From Anisus vortex (Eukaryota; Mollusca; Gastropoda; Planorbidae), in NCBI GenBank assembly GCA_949126835.1, contig CASBPS010000188.1, positions 992,001 to 1,056,000 on the forward strand: a stretch of DNA of 64,000 nucleotides. Reading direction: 5' to 3'. The translations under genes and the position numbers were made by a program. The notes under the pieces were generated by a model that was given only the letters and a program-made list of their open reading frames with translations, had not been told where the DNA came from and did no database searches. This document shows positions 48,320 to 58,199 of the stretch, in pieces (positions within the stretch are counted from its first letter, which is position 1; the number at the start of each line of letters is the position of its first letter).

Positions 48320-48940
48320 TGTTACGAATATCGGTCATAAATGAATGACGTAGTAAGGCATTGACCTCTTAACAAGTGCGTATCAGAGTCCAAAGCGACC
48401 AAGGTTTGACCTTTATGCCCTGAGGGCAGTTTAAATAAAATAATTCGTTCAAATCCCGTGGAAATTGAAGGATAATTCTGGATCGTAGTAATTATAGAGA
48501 AAGAGGTTAAAATGCGTATTAAGACCCTGTAGAATCTTCGATGATAGTTTTCTTTGTTAAGTCCCGACCTCCTTAAAGTTAGTTCAGTTTAAACGTTTGT
48601 AGAGTGAAGTCGCTATATTCATTTGTATATTGTATGCCATTGTATTGAAACTTATGTTGCCATCAGTTGATGAAGTTTATTGATCGTTTATATTGAGTCT
48701 ACAATTTAAATAAAATTGTTTATTCAACAACTGGAGTTGTTTGATCTATCATTGTTGAGAAAGGTGTTGAAGATAATTATCACGAATATAACTACATTGC
48801 TGCATAGACCTGTCAGTCAAGGAACCCCTAGCTTGGGCTACAGATTAGCAGAATCTAGAGACTTCTAATAAAGATACAACTATATTCATTGAATCCGATT
48901 TAACGAGTCGTAATAATAATCAACCTAAAGGGCCATAACA
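48320..48940 (+). repeat. 5' LTR (621 bp)
   Basis: The LTR starts TGTTACG and ends CATAACA, giving 5-bp inverted termini (TGTTA/TAACA). It should drive transcription of the element and define the RNA 5' end. Candidate AATAAA signals lie at 48434, 48709 and 48867; in the downstream LTR the equivalent sites could direct polyadenylation. A hairpin-capable TGCCC-TGA-GGGCA sits at 48416-48428, and a 7-bp inverted repeat around GG at 48726-48741. I could not place a TATA box or initiator with confidence. It differs from the 3' LTR at 48369 (T against A) and 48782 (A against T). Confidence 0.96.
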
Positions 48941-48943
48941 GTT

Positions 48944-48961
48944 TGGGGGCCCGTCCGGGAT
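48944..48961 (+). promoter_or_regulatory. Primer-binding site, tRNA-Pro type
   Basis: TGGGGGCCCGTCCGGGAT lies 3 bp after the 5' LTR. It is the expected complement of the 3' end of a proline tRNA, including the CCA tail, and differs at one base from the well-known tRNA-Pro PBS of gammaretroviruses. It would prime minus-strand cDNA synthesis. The match to this host's own tRNA-Pro is inferred. Confidence 0.88.
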
Positions 48962-49112
48962 AGTTGTATAGTGAAGCATATATTCAAGTTGTGTTGTGTT
49001 GTGTGTAAAGCCGTGACCTACTGAGCAAGCCTAAGAACGCTGAAATTATTCTTCCGATTGGAAAAACGTAAGTTGGAAAAATTTACCACTTTATAAATCT
49101 CTTAACTAAAGA
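48962..49112 (+). promoter_or_regulatory. Retrotransposon 5' leader with a candidate splice donor
   Basis: This 151-bp untranslated stretch between PBS and ORF contains no ATG. GTAAGT at 49068-49073 (context AAAAACGTAAGTTGG) matches the six intronic donor bases fully but has C rather than G at the last exon position. Leaders of this kind commonly also hold packaging signals, but none can be identified by eye. Confidence 0.4.
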
Positions 49113-51845
49113 ATGGAATTTATTGAAAATCCAGAAGAAGAAGTTCTGAAAACTTTACCAATAAAGAAGTTAAAAGAGATCGCTGAGATCTTAAAGATAG
49201 AAGTTACTGAGACTACACCATCGAGGACTGTGTTGACACAGCAGATAAAAGATGTGTTGATTGCGAGTGGCAAGTTGAAAGTAGAATCAAGCGCGGAGGG
49301 ATATCAAGTTGAAGGTCAGATGTCTGAACAGTTGCGATTTCAACTAGAAATGAAACGGTTTGAGATGGAACAAAAACGTTTGGAAATAGAAGAAAAACGT
49401 CTTGAGATGGAAGATAAGAAAAGTCAAAGAGAAAGTCAGGAAAGAATAGAGCTAGCGAAGATAGGAGCTACTAAAAAAGAATCTCATAATGATGTAGAGA
49501 TGGCCAGATGGAAAAAGCTAGTCCCTACCTACATTGATAAAGAAAGTGAAATAGCTAATTTCTTCCAGACCTTTGAAATTTCTTGCAGAGATTTTAAGTT
49601 CCCAGAAGATAAATGGGGAATATTAGTCAGAACAGCTTTTACTCAGGGAAGGGCAAGAGATTGTGTTCTATTGTTAAAAGAGGAGAATTTAAATGATTAT
49701 GAAATCATTAAAGACACTGTACTTAAAGCCTATAACCAAATACCGGAAAGTTATCGGAAAAGGTTCCGTCAGTACACAATGTCCCCTTACCAAACACACT
49801 TAGACTTCCTTAGAGCAGAAGAAAAGTTAATGGATCAGTGGATAAAATCCAGAAATATCTCCACATTAAAAGAAATGAAAGATATCATTCTGTTAGAGGA
49901 TTTTATTAACAAAGTGAGGCCGGATATAAGAATGTATTTATCCGAGCGTGATATCACTGACCCACATAAGGCTGCTGATTTAGCTGAACAGTATGCATTG
50001 TGTCATAGGACAGCTGATGGAAAGAATTTTAATCGGTCACAACGGCCAGCAGAAAACACACAACAACAACATCGTGAAAAAGAGCATTTTGTGAAACAAA
50101 ATGATGTTAATAAAAAACCTGTCAACAAAAACGTCCAATGTACTTTTTGTAAAAGAACAGGACATAGCATCGAAGACTGTTGGAGTATAAGGAAAGACAA
50201 AAGACCTAACAAAGTGGTCATGTGTGCAAGCCATAAACCAATACAGAATGTACAAGAAAGCGAAAATACAAACGAACTGAATTCGAAGAAAGATTATTCT
50301 AAACCAGAAACACTGAGGGTGGATTTGCCTGAGAGCAAAAGTCAGAAGGTAGAGAAATCTACAACTGAAGATAATGAGGATAAATATCCTGATTATAAAT
50401 ACAGAATGGCTACTATTGGATTAATTGTCCAAGTCCACAGAGACGAAAAAGTAGACCAAAGTATTTTTGACTCGAACAAGAGTCTGAAGTCATCGAAAGA
50501 TGAAACAACACCCGAAAGTCATGGTCAAGGGAAGAATAAAATTGACACAGAGACCCTGTGCAGTTTTCAACCGTTCATTAGTGAAGGTTGTGTGGCCTTA
50601 CAAAAGGAAGGACCACTGAAGTCCGTAAAAATATTACGAGACACAGGAGCATCATTAACACTGCTGCTTAAAGATGTATTACCATTGAATGATAATACAT
50701 TGACAGGACAGACTGTCCTATTGAGAGGTTTTGAATGGAAAGAAGAAATACCTCTACATAGGATATACCTCACATCTGACTTGGTGACAGGATATGTGAC
50801 AGTTGGAGTAATATCAAAACTTCCTGTTGAGGGCATATCCGTTATCCTAGCAAATGATTTGGCGAAAGGGAGGGTGAGACCTGAACTGATTGTGAAGGAA
50901 AATCCCGACCCTAGTCCTATGGTGGAGACAGGAAAAGGAAAAGAACTTTATCCTGTAGGTGATGTCATAAATGGTATGACACCACAGAAAAAGAAAGAAG
51001 AAATTCTCTCACAAGAAAAGGAAAAGAAAGAAAAAATTCTCCCACGAGAGAAGAAAGAGGAAGAAGAAGTGGAACGTGTTACTACTATTTTCTCCATGAT
51101 TGAAGATTGTCCGAAAGGAAATGATCAATCAAAGAAGTCATCCCAAAATGAATTGATTGCTGAGCAGAAAGTAGACCCAGAGTTGCTACAGTTGCATGAG
51201 AAAGCTGTCGACGAGAAAGAAACTCCTACTACTGATGTCTATGAACAGATAGACCACAGCATAAACAAACAACAATGCAAACCTGCAGTTGCCGGTACAG
51301 ATGAAGATTTGAGGAGCATCACTGAAGAAACGAGTGCGGAGAGCTGGACCGAAACTATCAAAAGCTATGGGTTACCACAATCCATACGGACAGATCGAGG
51401 GACCAACTTCGCCCCGGAACTCTTCAATCCAGTCCTAAAGAACTTATGCCTGGAGCAGGAGATGTCAACTGAATCCCATCCGGAAAGTCGAGGAGCCTAT
51501 GGACCAATCTTTGGACCCACTGTCCAAGGACCACTCAAACTACTTCAAGAGGAATGGCAGACCGAATTGGACCTCCTTGGGCTGATCAAGTACCTAGATA
51601 AGTACATAATTTTTTTGTCTGACATAACTGTTTTTGTTAGAAAAAAATTGTACACTGTTCCCATGCAGATGCCATTGTTGTGTGATGAAAGAAAGGCAAA
51701 AATATTATATCATTTGAAAATGATAAAGCCTTACCTTCTGAAAACAATTGGAATAAGCTTGATGTTGTTAACATTGTTACTCTTATTTGTAAAATTTATG
51801 CCTGGAGTACAGGATGAATTGAATGACAAATTCACTGATAGTTAG
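49113..51845 (+). CDS. Gag-protease polyprotein with collapsed integrase remnants and C-terminal membrane segment (910 aa)
   Basis: This is the only substantial ORF in the window. The start AAGAATGG is the first ATG after the PBS and has a favourable context. Seen in order: a SAP-like helical segment (about 10-55); a charged Met/Glu/Lys/Arg coiled coil (70-117); capsid sequence from about 130 with a SCAN-like helical part (214-299); a CCHC zinc knuckle (C343, C346, H351, C356); a retropepsin with D510-T-G-A and a later LAND motif; a Lys/Glu-rich linker (about 623-657). Integrase-like scraps follow: a pre-zinc-finger linker (679-703), a core piece with the second catalytic Asp (D761 in TDRGTNF), FGPTVQGPLKLL (800-811), and an end piece finishing HLKMIKPY (867-874). 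A hydrophobic helix (about 875-893) and a 17-residue tail close the protein. The integrase HHCC finger, first Asp and catalytic Glu are missing, as are RT and RNase H. Gag and protease look usable; integrase cannot be. The product would form particles packaging its RNA only if a relative supplies polymerase (inference). Confidence 0.9.
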   Translation: MEFIENPEEEVLKTLPIKKLKEIAEILKIEVTETTPSRTVLTQQIKDVLIASGKLKVESSAEGYQVEGQMSEQLRFQLEMKRFEMEQKRLEIEEKRLEMEDKKSQRESQERIELAKIGATKKESHNDVEMARWKKLVPTYIDKESEIANFFQTFEISCRDFKFPEDKWGILVRTAFTQGRARDCVLLLKEENLNDYEIIKDTVLKAYNQIPESYRKRFRQYTMSPYQTHLDFLRAEEKLMDQWIKSRNISTLKEMKDIILLEDFINKVRPDIRMYLSERDITDPHKAADLAEQYALCHRTADGKNFNRSQRPAENTQQQHREKEHFVKQNDVNKKPVNKNVQCTFCKRTGHSIEDCWSIRKDKRPNKVVMCASHKPIQNVQESENTNELNSKKDYSKPETLRVDLPESKSQKVEKSTTEDNEDKYPDYKYRMATIGLIVQVHRDEKVDQSIFDSNKSLKSSKDETTPESHGQGKNKIDTETLCSFQPFISEGCVALQKEGPLKSVKILRDTGASLTLLLKDVLPLNDNTLTGQTVLLRGFEWKEEIPLHRIYLTSDLVTGYVTVGVISKLPVEGISVILANDLAKGRVRPELIVKENPDPSPMVETGKGKELYPVGDVINGMTPQKKKEEILSQEKEKKEKILPREKKEEEEVERVTTIFSMIEDCPKGNDQSKKSSQNELIAEQKVDPELLQLHEKAVDEKETPTTDVYEQIDHSINKQQCKPAVAGTDEDLRSITEETSAESWTETIKSYGLPQSIRTDRGTNFAPELFNPVLKNLCLEQEMSTESHPESRGAYGPIFGPTVQGPLKLLQEEWQTELDLLGLIKYLDKYIIFLSDITVFVRKKLYTVPMQMPLLCDERKAKILYHLKMIKPYLLKTIGISLMLLTLLLLFVKFMPGVQDELNDKFTDS

Positions 51846-53360
51846 TTACCAAACTTACTATTTTAAAACTAAATCCCTTACTTGTGATGAAAAAGGAATG
51901 AGTAAAAGTATTGTTAGAGTAAATATCATTATAGTGTGATATTTCTAAACAAACTTGTTAGGTTGAGCAGTTAAAATAATTGCTATAAGAGAAAAAGATC
52001 AGTTTTATCCGCAGAATTGGTTTCTAAATCAGAGGACATTATAAATGTGGACTGATTATAAGATATGTTTGAGAATCTCTGGAAATGATAATTGAAACAT
52101 TTGGCAGAGAGGATAATCTGATTGATAAAGATGTAAATGATTTTAAGAAAAGAGAATTTTCTATCACTAAAGTATTGAGAAATGTTTTATGATTGTACTA
52201 TGGAAATTTATTTTATCATGTACTGTTGTTGAAATATTGCACTGAGTCAGTATGCACATTTCTTCTATGTGAATTTATTCATTTGTTCTATTATCATTGA
52301 ATGTATGATAATGTAGGGTAAAAATAGTTGCAGCAAGACAGAACTATGACTAAAAAGAATTCCAAGAATTGTATTATATTTGATTTTTCACTTTTAGGAT
52401 ACTGTTACATGAAAAGCAGACCAGAAGTGAAACTAATGTAAAATAAAACTTATCCTTGTTTTGTATAAATTTAGGATATGTGCCACTGACTTGACACTGT
52501 AAACCAGAATGGTTGAGAATGTCATGGTTGAGAATTTATAATGTTGACACACCAATGTTCAACTAATGTATTATTAATTAAGGATTTCATGTCAAGATTG
52601 TAAAACTAATCTATATTTTTTCTGTATTAGTTAAAATAGATTGAATGAATTGTATTGACAAGCAAAAGACTGGGTAGACCTGAACACTGTGGAAGTAACA
52701 GGAACCTAGAACCTATGAATAAAACCTTTATGGAAAATGGAAAAGAGCAATGTACACCACTGAAAAGATTGGAAATGGAATGTTTTACCACAACAGTCAA
52801 ACCAGCAGTTGTTTTGTACATAAATTGTTACATTGATTTCGCTCTGAAAAAAATTAATAGTAGCCTAAGCTTAACTCTTTTCTACTTCAATAATATTGTA
52901 TTTGAAATGTCTTTGATGTAATCTAAAGAAAATAAGTACTTACTGTGTAGTACTAAGATTGTATGAAGATAATATAATCTGCTTTGATTGATAGTTAATT
53001 AAGTAAATTAACCAATTTGTTTTAAGTAAATCCATGTCTGCATGAAAGATAGAATGTTTCAATTCAAAACTGCTACGATGTGAACTCTTTTAAAAAGAAA
53101 ATAATGACGTCGAAAGGTCATGGTAAAATGAAAGATTGAAATATTTTTAATGAAATTGTCTATAAACTATTTTAATTCGTGAACAGACTATGTTTAATGT
53201 TCTCAAAATAACATAAATGAATGTCATATTGAGATTATGGTTGTTAAATAATGCTCATTTAGTTACGATAACTATTTAATCGCGTAGCAATATTTTTTTG
53301 ACCTAGGCTGTGATGAGGTAAATTTGCATAGCGATGTCAACATTGTTAAAATCAATTGAG

Positions 53361-53399
<39 letters not shown>

Positions 53400-54008
53400 C
53401 GGAATTGACCTCAATTTCTGTGTCGCGTCACAGACAGTTGTCTAATGTGTTAGCCAGCCTACAAACATACTGTCGAAGCAATAAAAATTTTTGTAACGTG
53501 TAATTAGGTCAGGTCTAGTAGTATTTTTTTCATCAAGAGCGTTTGTTTTTTTTCTGCTTATGAAAAAATAAGTCGTGTCTGAATAGACATTAAGTGATTT
53601 TTCTTTTGTTGTTTGATTACAAATGTAAAAGATATTAGTTTATAATTAAATGGACGAGAGAGGTTTTTATTAACGTGGAATGTTCATGTAATAGAAGTTA
53701 TTAACTTGTATTATATTATATCTATTAAGAATGATTATGTATTTTTCTTGTATACAAGATTTAGATAAACAATTTAATTGTCCATTGTTTTGAATTAAAA
53801 ATTGAATGATTGAATGACTGTAGTTAAGCCATTTGATAAGATGAACTTAGATTGCATATATTATATGTTATTGTTATCAGTTCGATTGAATTATTGGGAT
53901 AGCCAATTGAATGTATTGTTTTCCCCGGAATATTTTCTTTTATAATTATTCCTTAAAATTAACATTTTTCGTATGGTTAAAATGTAAAGGAAATAATTAT
54001 AAAACTTT
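51846..54008 (+). other. Non-coding 3' interior of the retrotransposon
   Basis: About 2.16 kb of AT-rich sequence lies between the ORF stop and the polypurine tract. Frequent stops occur in all frames. The longest open stretch (52655-52921) begins at TTG, directly after a stop in the same frame, and shows no recognisable motif. No RT, RNase H or envelope motif is visible. It could be the decayed place of former pol or env sequence, or an acquired 3' region. A good-looking splice acceptor (TATTTTTTCTGTATTAG, ending at 52630) and a GA microsatellite are the only notable items. Confidence 0.75.
53364..53395 (+). repeat. GA dinucleotide microsatellite
   Basis: An unbroken GA run of about 32 bp lies inside the 3' non-coding region of the element. 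It should be length-variable between copies of the element and could serve as a copy-specific marker. Confidence 0.95.
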
Positions 54009-54021
54009 AGAAGGGGGGGGA
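54009..54021 (+). promoter_or_regulatory. Polypurine tract
   Basis: AGAAGGGGGGGGA, with eight consecutive G (54013-54020), directly abuts the TG of the 3' LTR. This is the position and composition expected of the plus-strand primer generated by RNase H. The flanking ACTTT closes the tract upstream. Confidence 0.92.
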
Positions 54022-54642
54022 TGTTACGAATATCGGTCATAAATGAATGACGTAGTAAGGCATTGACCTCATAACAAGTGCGTATCAGAGTCCAAAGCGA
54101 CCAAGGTTTGACCTTTATGCCCTGAGGGCAGTTTAAATAAAATAATTCGTTCAAATCCCGTGGAAATTGAAGGATAATTCTGGATCGTAGTAATTATAGA
54201 GAAAGAGGTTAAAATGCGTATTAAGACCCTGTAGAATCTTCGATGATAGTTTTCTTTGTTAAGTCCCGACCTCCTTAAAGTTAGTTCAGTTTAAACGTTT
54301 GTAGAGTGAAGTCGCTATATTCATTTGTATATTGTATGCCATTGTATTGAAACTTATGTTGCCATCAGTTGATGAAGTTTATTGATCGTTTATATTGAGT
54401 CTACAATTTAAATAAAATTGTTTATTCAACAACTGGAGTTGTTTGATCTATCATTGTTGAGAAAGGTGTTGAAGATAATTATCTCGAATATAACTACATT
54501 GCTGCATAGACCTGTCAGTCAAGGAACCCCTAGCTTGGGCTACAGATTAGCAGAATCTAGAGACTTCTAATAAAGATACAACTATATTCATTGAATCCGA
54601 TTTAACGAGTCGTAATAATAATCAACCTAAAGGGCCATAACA
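54022..54642 (+). repeat. 3' LTR (621 bp)
   Basis: Same length as the 5' LTR, identical except at 54071 (A for T) and 54484 (T for A). It ends CATAACA and is followed at once by GTAT and resumed satellite. Polyadenylation of the element RNA would occur here; the AATAAA candidates are at 54136, 54411 and 54569 by offset from the left copy. Confidence 0.96.
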
Positions 54643-54646
54643 GTAT
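54643..54646. other. Target-site duplication, right copy (GTAT)
   Basis: GTAT follows the CA end of the 3' LTR and continues as ACATATCTCACTTCACG, in exact register with the satellite that broke off at 48319. Confidence 0.92.
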
Positions 54647-57600
54647 ACATATCTCACTTCACGTTCCATGAATCACACCATCTATCCTAACATTCCATAC
54701 ATATCTCACATTACTTCCATATATCACATCATCTCATTCTACATTCTATACTCATCTCACTTCACGTTCCATGAATCACATCATATATTCTAACATTCTA
54801 TGCATATCTCACTTCACGTTCCATGAATCACATCTTCAATACAACATTCTATACATGTCTCACTTTACGTTCCATGAATCACATCACTTATTCTAACTTT
54901 CTATACATATCTCACTTTACGTTCCATGAATTCATCTATTCTAACGTTCTATACATATCCCACTTCACGTCCATGATTCCATCTATTTTAACATTCTATA
55001 CATATCTCACTTCATGTTCCATTAATCGCATCATCTATTCTAACATTCTATACATATCTCACTTCACGTTAAATAAATCACATCATCTATTCTATTATTT
55101 TATACATATCTCACTTCACGTTCCATGAATCATATCATCTATTCTAACATTCTATACATGTCTCACTTCAGGTTCCATGAATCACATCATCTATTCTAAT
55201 ATTCTTTACATATCTCACCTCACGTTCCATGAATCACATCATCTATTCTTACATTCTATACCTATCTCACTTTACCTTCCATTAATCCATCTATTCTAAC
55301 AATCTATACATATCTCACTTCACGTTCCATGAATCATATAATCTATTCTAACATTCTATACATGTCTTACTTCATGTTCCAAGAATCACATCATCTATTC
55401 TGATATTCTATACATATCTCACTTCACGTTCCATGAATCACATCATCTCTTCTAACTTTCTATACATATCTCACTTCACGTTCCATGAATCCATCTATTC
55501 TAACATTCTATACATATCTCACTTCACGTTCCTTTAATCCATCTATTCTAACATTCTATACATATCTCACTTCTAGTTCCATGAATCGCATCATCTATTC
55601 TATTTTTCCAGCATATCTCACTTCACGTTTAATGAATCACATCATTTATTCTAACATTCTTTACATATCTCACTTCATGTTCCATGAATCACATCATCTA
55701 TTCTAACATTCTATACATATCTCACTTCACGTTTCATTAATTACAACATCTATTCTAACATTCTATTCATATCTCACTTCACGTTCAATTAATCACATCA
55801 TCTATTCTAACATTGTATACATATCTCATTTCACGTTCCATGAATCACACCATCTATCCTAACATTCCATACATATCTCACATTACGTTCCATGTATCAC
55901 ATCATCTATTCTAACATTCTATACTCATCTCACTTCACGTTCCATGAATCACATCATCTATTCTAACATTCTATACATGTCTCACTTCACGTTCCATAAA
56001 TCATATCATCTATTCTAACTTTCTATACATATCTCACTTTACGTTCCATAAATCCATCTATTCTAACATTCTATACATATCTTTTTTCATGTTCCATGAA
56101 TCCATCTATTCTAACATTCTATACATATCTCACTTTACGTTCCATGAATCATATCATCTATTCTAACATTATATACATATCTCACTTCACGTTCTATTAA
56201 TCACATCATCTATTCTAACTTTCTATACATATCTCACTTTACGTTCCATGAATCACATCATCTATTTTAACATTCTATACCTATCTCACTTTACCTTCTA
56301 TTAATTCATCTATTCTAACATTTTATACATATCTTACTTCACGTTCCATGAATCGCATCATCTATTCTAACATTCTATACATATCTCACTTCACATTTAA
56401 TGAATCACATCAACTATTCTAACATTATATACATATCTCTCTTCATGTTCCATGAATCCATCTATTCTAACATTCTATACATATCTCACTTCACGTTCCA
56501 TGAATCACATCATCTATTCGAACATTCTATACATATCTCACTTTACGTTCCAAAAATCACACCATTCTAACCTTATATACATATCTCAATTCACGTTCCA
56601 TAAATCACATCATCTACTCTAACATTCTATATATGTCTCACTTCAGGTTCCATGAATCACATCATCTATTCTAATATTCTATACATATCTCACTTCACGT
56701 TCCATGAATCACATCATCTATTCTAACATTATATACACATCTCACTTCACGTTCCATGAATCACATCATCTATTATAACATTCTATACATATCTCACTTT
56801 ACGTTCCATGAATCCATCTATTATAACATTTTATACATATCTCTCTTCATGTTCCATGAATCCATCTATTCTAACAATCTATAAATATTTCACTTCACGT
56901 TCCATGAATCACATCATCTATTCTAATATTCTATACATATCTCACTTCACGTTCCATAAATCATATCATCTATTCTAACATTCTATACATATCTCACTTC
57001 AGGTTCCATGAATCACATTATCTATTCTAAAATTCTATACATATCTCACTTCAAGTTATAATGAATCACATCATCTATTCTAACATTCTATACATATCTT
57101 ACTTCACGTTCCATTAATCACATCATCTATTCTAACATTCTATTCATATCTCACTTCACGTTCAATGAATCACATCATCTATTCTAACATTGTATACATA
57201 TCTCACTTCACGTTCCATGAATCACACCATCTATCCTAACATTCCATACATATCTCACATTACTTCCATATATCACATCATCTCATTCTACATTCTATAC
57301 TCATCTCACTTCACGTTCCATAAATCACATCATATATTCTAACATTCTATGCATATCTCACTTCACGTTCCATGAATCACATCTTCAATACAACATTCTA
57401 TACATGTCTCACTTCACGTTCCATGAATCACATCACTTATTCTAACTTTCTATACATATCTCACTTTACGTTCCATGAATTCATCTATTCTAACGTTCTA
57501 TACATATCCCACTTCACGTCCATGATTCCATCTATTTTAACATTCTATACATATCTCACTTCATGTTCCATTAATCGCATCATCTATTCTAACATTCTAT

Positions 57601-58199
57601 ACATATCTCAATTCACGTTAAATAAATCACATCATCTATTCTATTATTTTATACATATCTCACTTCACGTTCCATGAATCATATCATCTATTCTAACATT
57701 CTATACATGTCTCACTTCAGGTTCCATGAATCACATCATCTATTCTAATATTCTTTACATATCTCACCTCACGTTCCATGAATCACATCATCTATTCTTA
57801 CATTCTATACCTATCTCACTTTACCTTCCATTAATCCATCTATTCTAACAATCTATACATATCTCACTTCACGTTCCATGAATCATATAATCTATTCTAA
57901 CATTCTATACATGTCTTACTTCATGTTCCAAGAATCACATCATCTATTCTGATATTCTATACATATCTCACTTCACGTTCCATGAATCACATCATCTCTT
58001 CTAACTTTCTATACATATCTCACTTCACGTTCCATGAATCCATCTATTCTAACATTCTATACATATCTCACTTCACGTTCCTTTAATCCATCTATTCTAA
58101 CATTCTATACATATCTCACTTCTAGTTCCATGAATCGCATCATCTATTCTATTTTTCCAGCATATCTCACTTCACGTTTAATGAATCACATCATTTATT

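Larger units (their letters stand above)
48320..54642 (+). mobile_element. Non-autonomous Ty3/gypsy-type LTR retrotransposon (Gmr1-like affinity)
   Basis: The element is complete in outline: LTR, PBS, one Gag-protease-integrase-remnant ORF, a 2.2-kb non-coding tail, polypurine tract, LTR, all flanked by a 4-bp duplication. It is 6,323 bp long with a 5,081-bp interior. No reverse transcriptase or RNase H can be recognised, either in the ORF or in the tail. The SCAN-like capsid segment, the style of the protease, and integrase scraps directly after protease fit Gmr1-like Metaviridae, where integrase lies upstream of RT. That clade assignment is recalled family knowledge, not a search result. 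Base composition, with a purine-rich + strand in the ORF, contrasts sharply with the G-poor satellite. Two mismatches between LTRs indicate a recent insertion. Confidence 0.93.

Noticed and set aside
50003..50836. Antisense ORFs at 50003-50221, 50037-50255 and 50567-50836
   Set aside because: Minus-strand shadows of the Gag-protease ORF, with no start context or motif of their own.
52655..52921. An 88-codon + strand ORF in the element's 3' region, with a 64-codon minus-strand ORF opposite it
   Set aside because: The + strand frame opens at TTG right after an in-frame stop, the composition matches surrounding non-coding DNA, and no domain is visible.
53891..54154. An 87-codon minus-strand ORF across the polypurine tract and 3' LTR start
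   Set aside because: It spans cis-acting retrotransposon sequence, and the LTR part also occurs at 48320 without the ORF. Chance opening.
48320..54642. A full autonomous element or an endogenous retrovirus with envelope
   Set aside because: No RT, RNase H or recognisable envelope coding region is present. The C-terminal hydrophobic helix alone is not enough.
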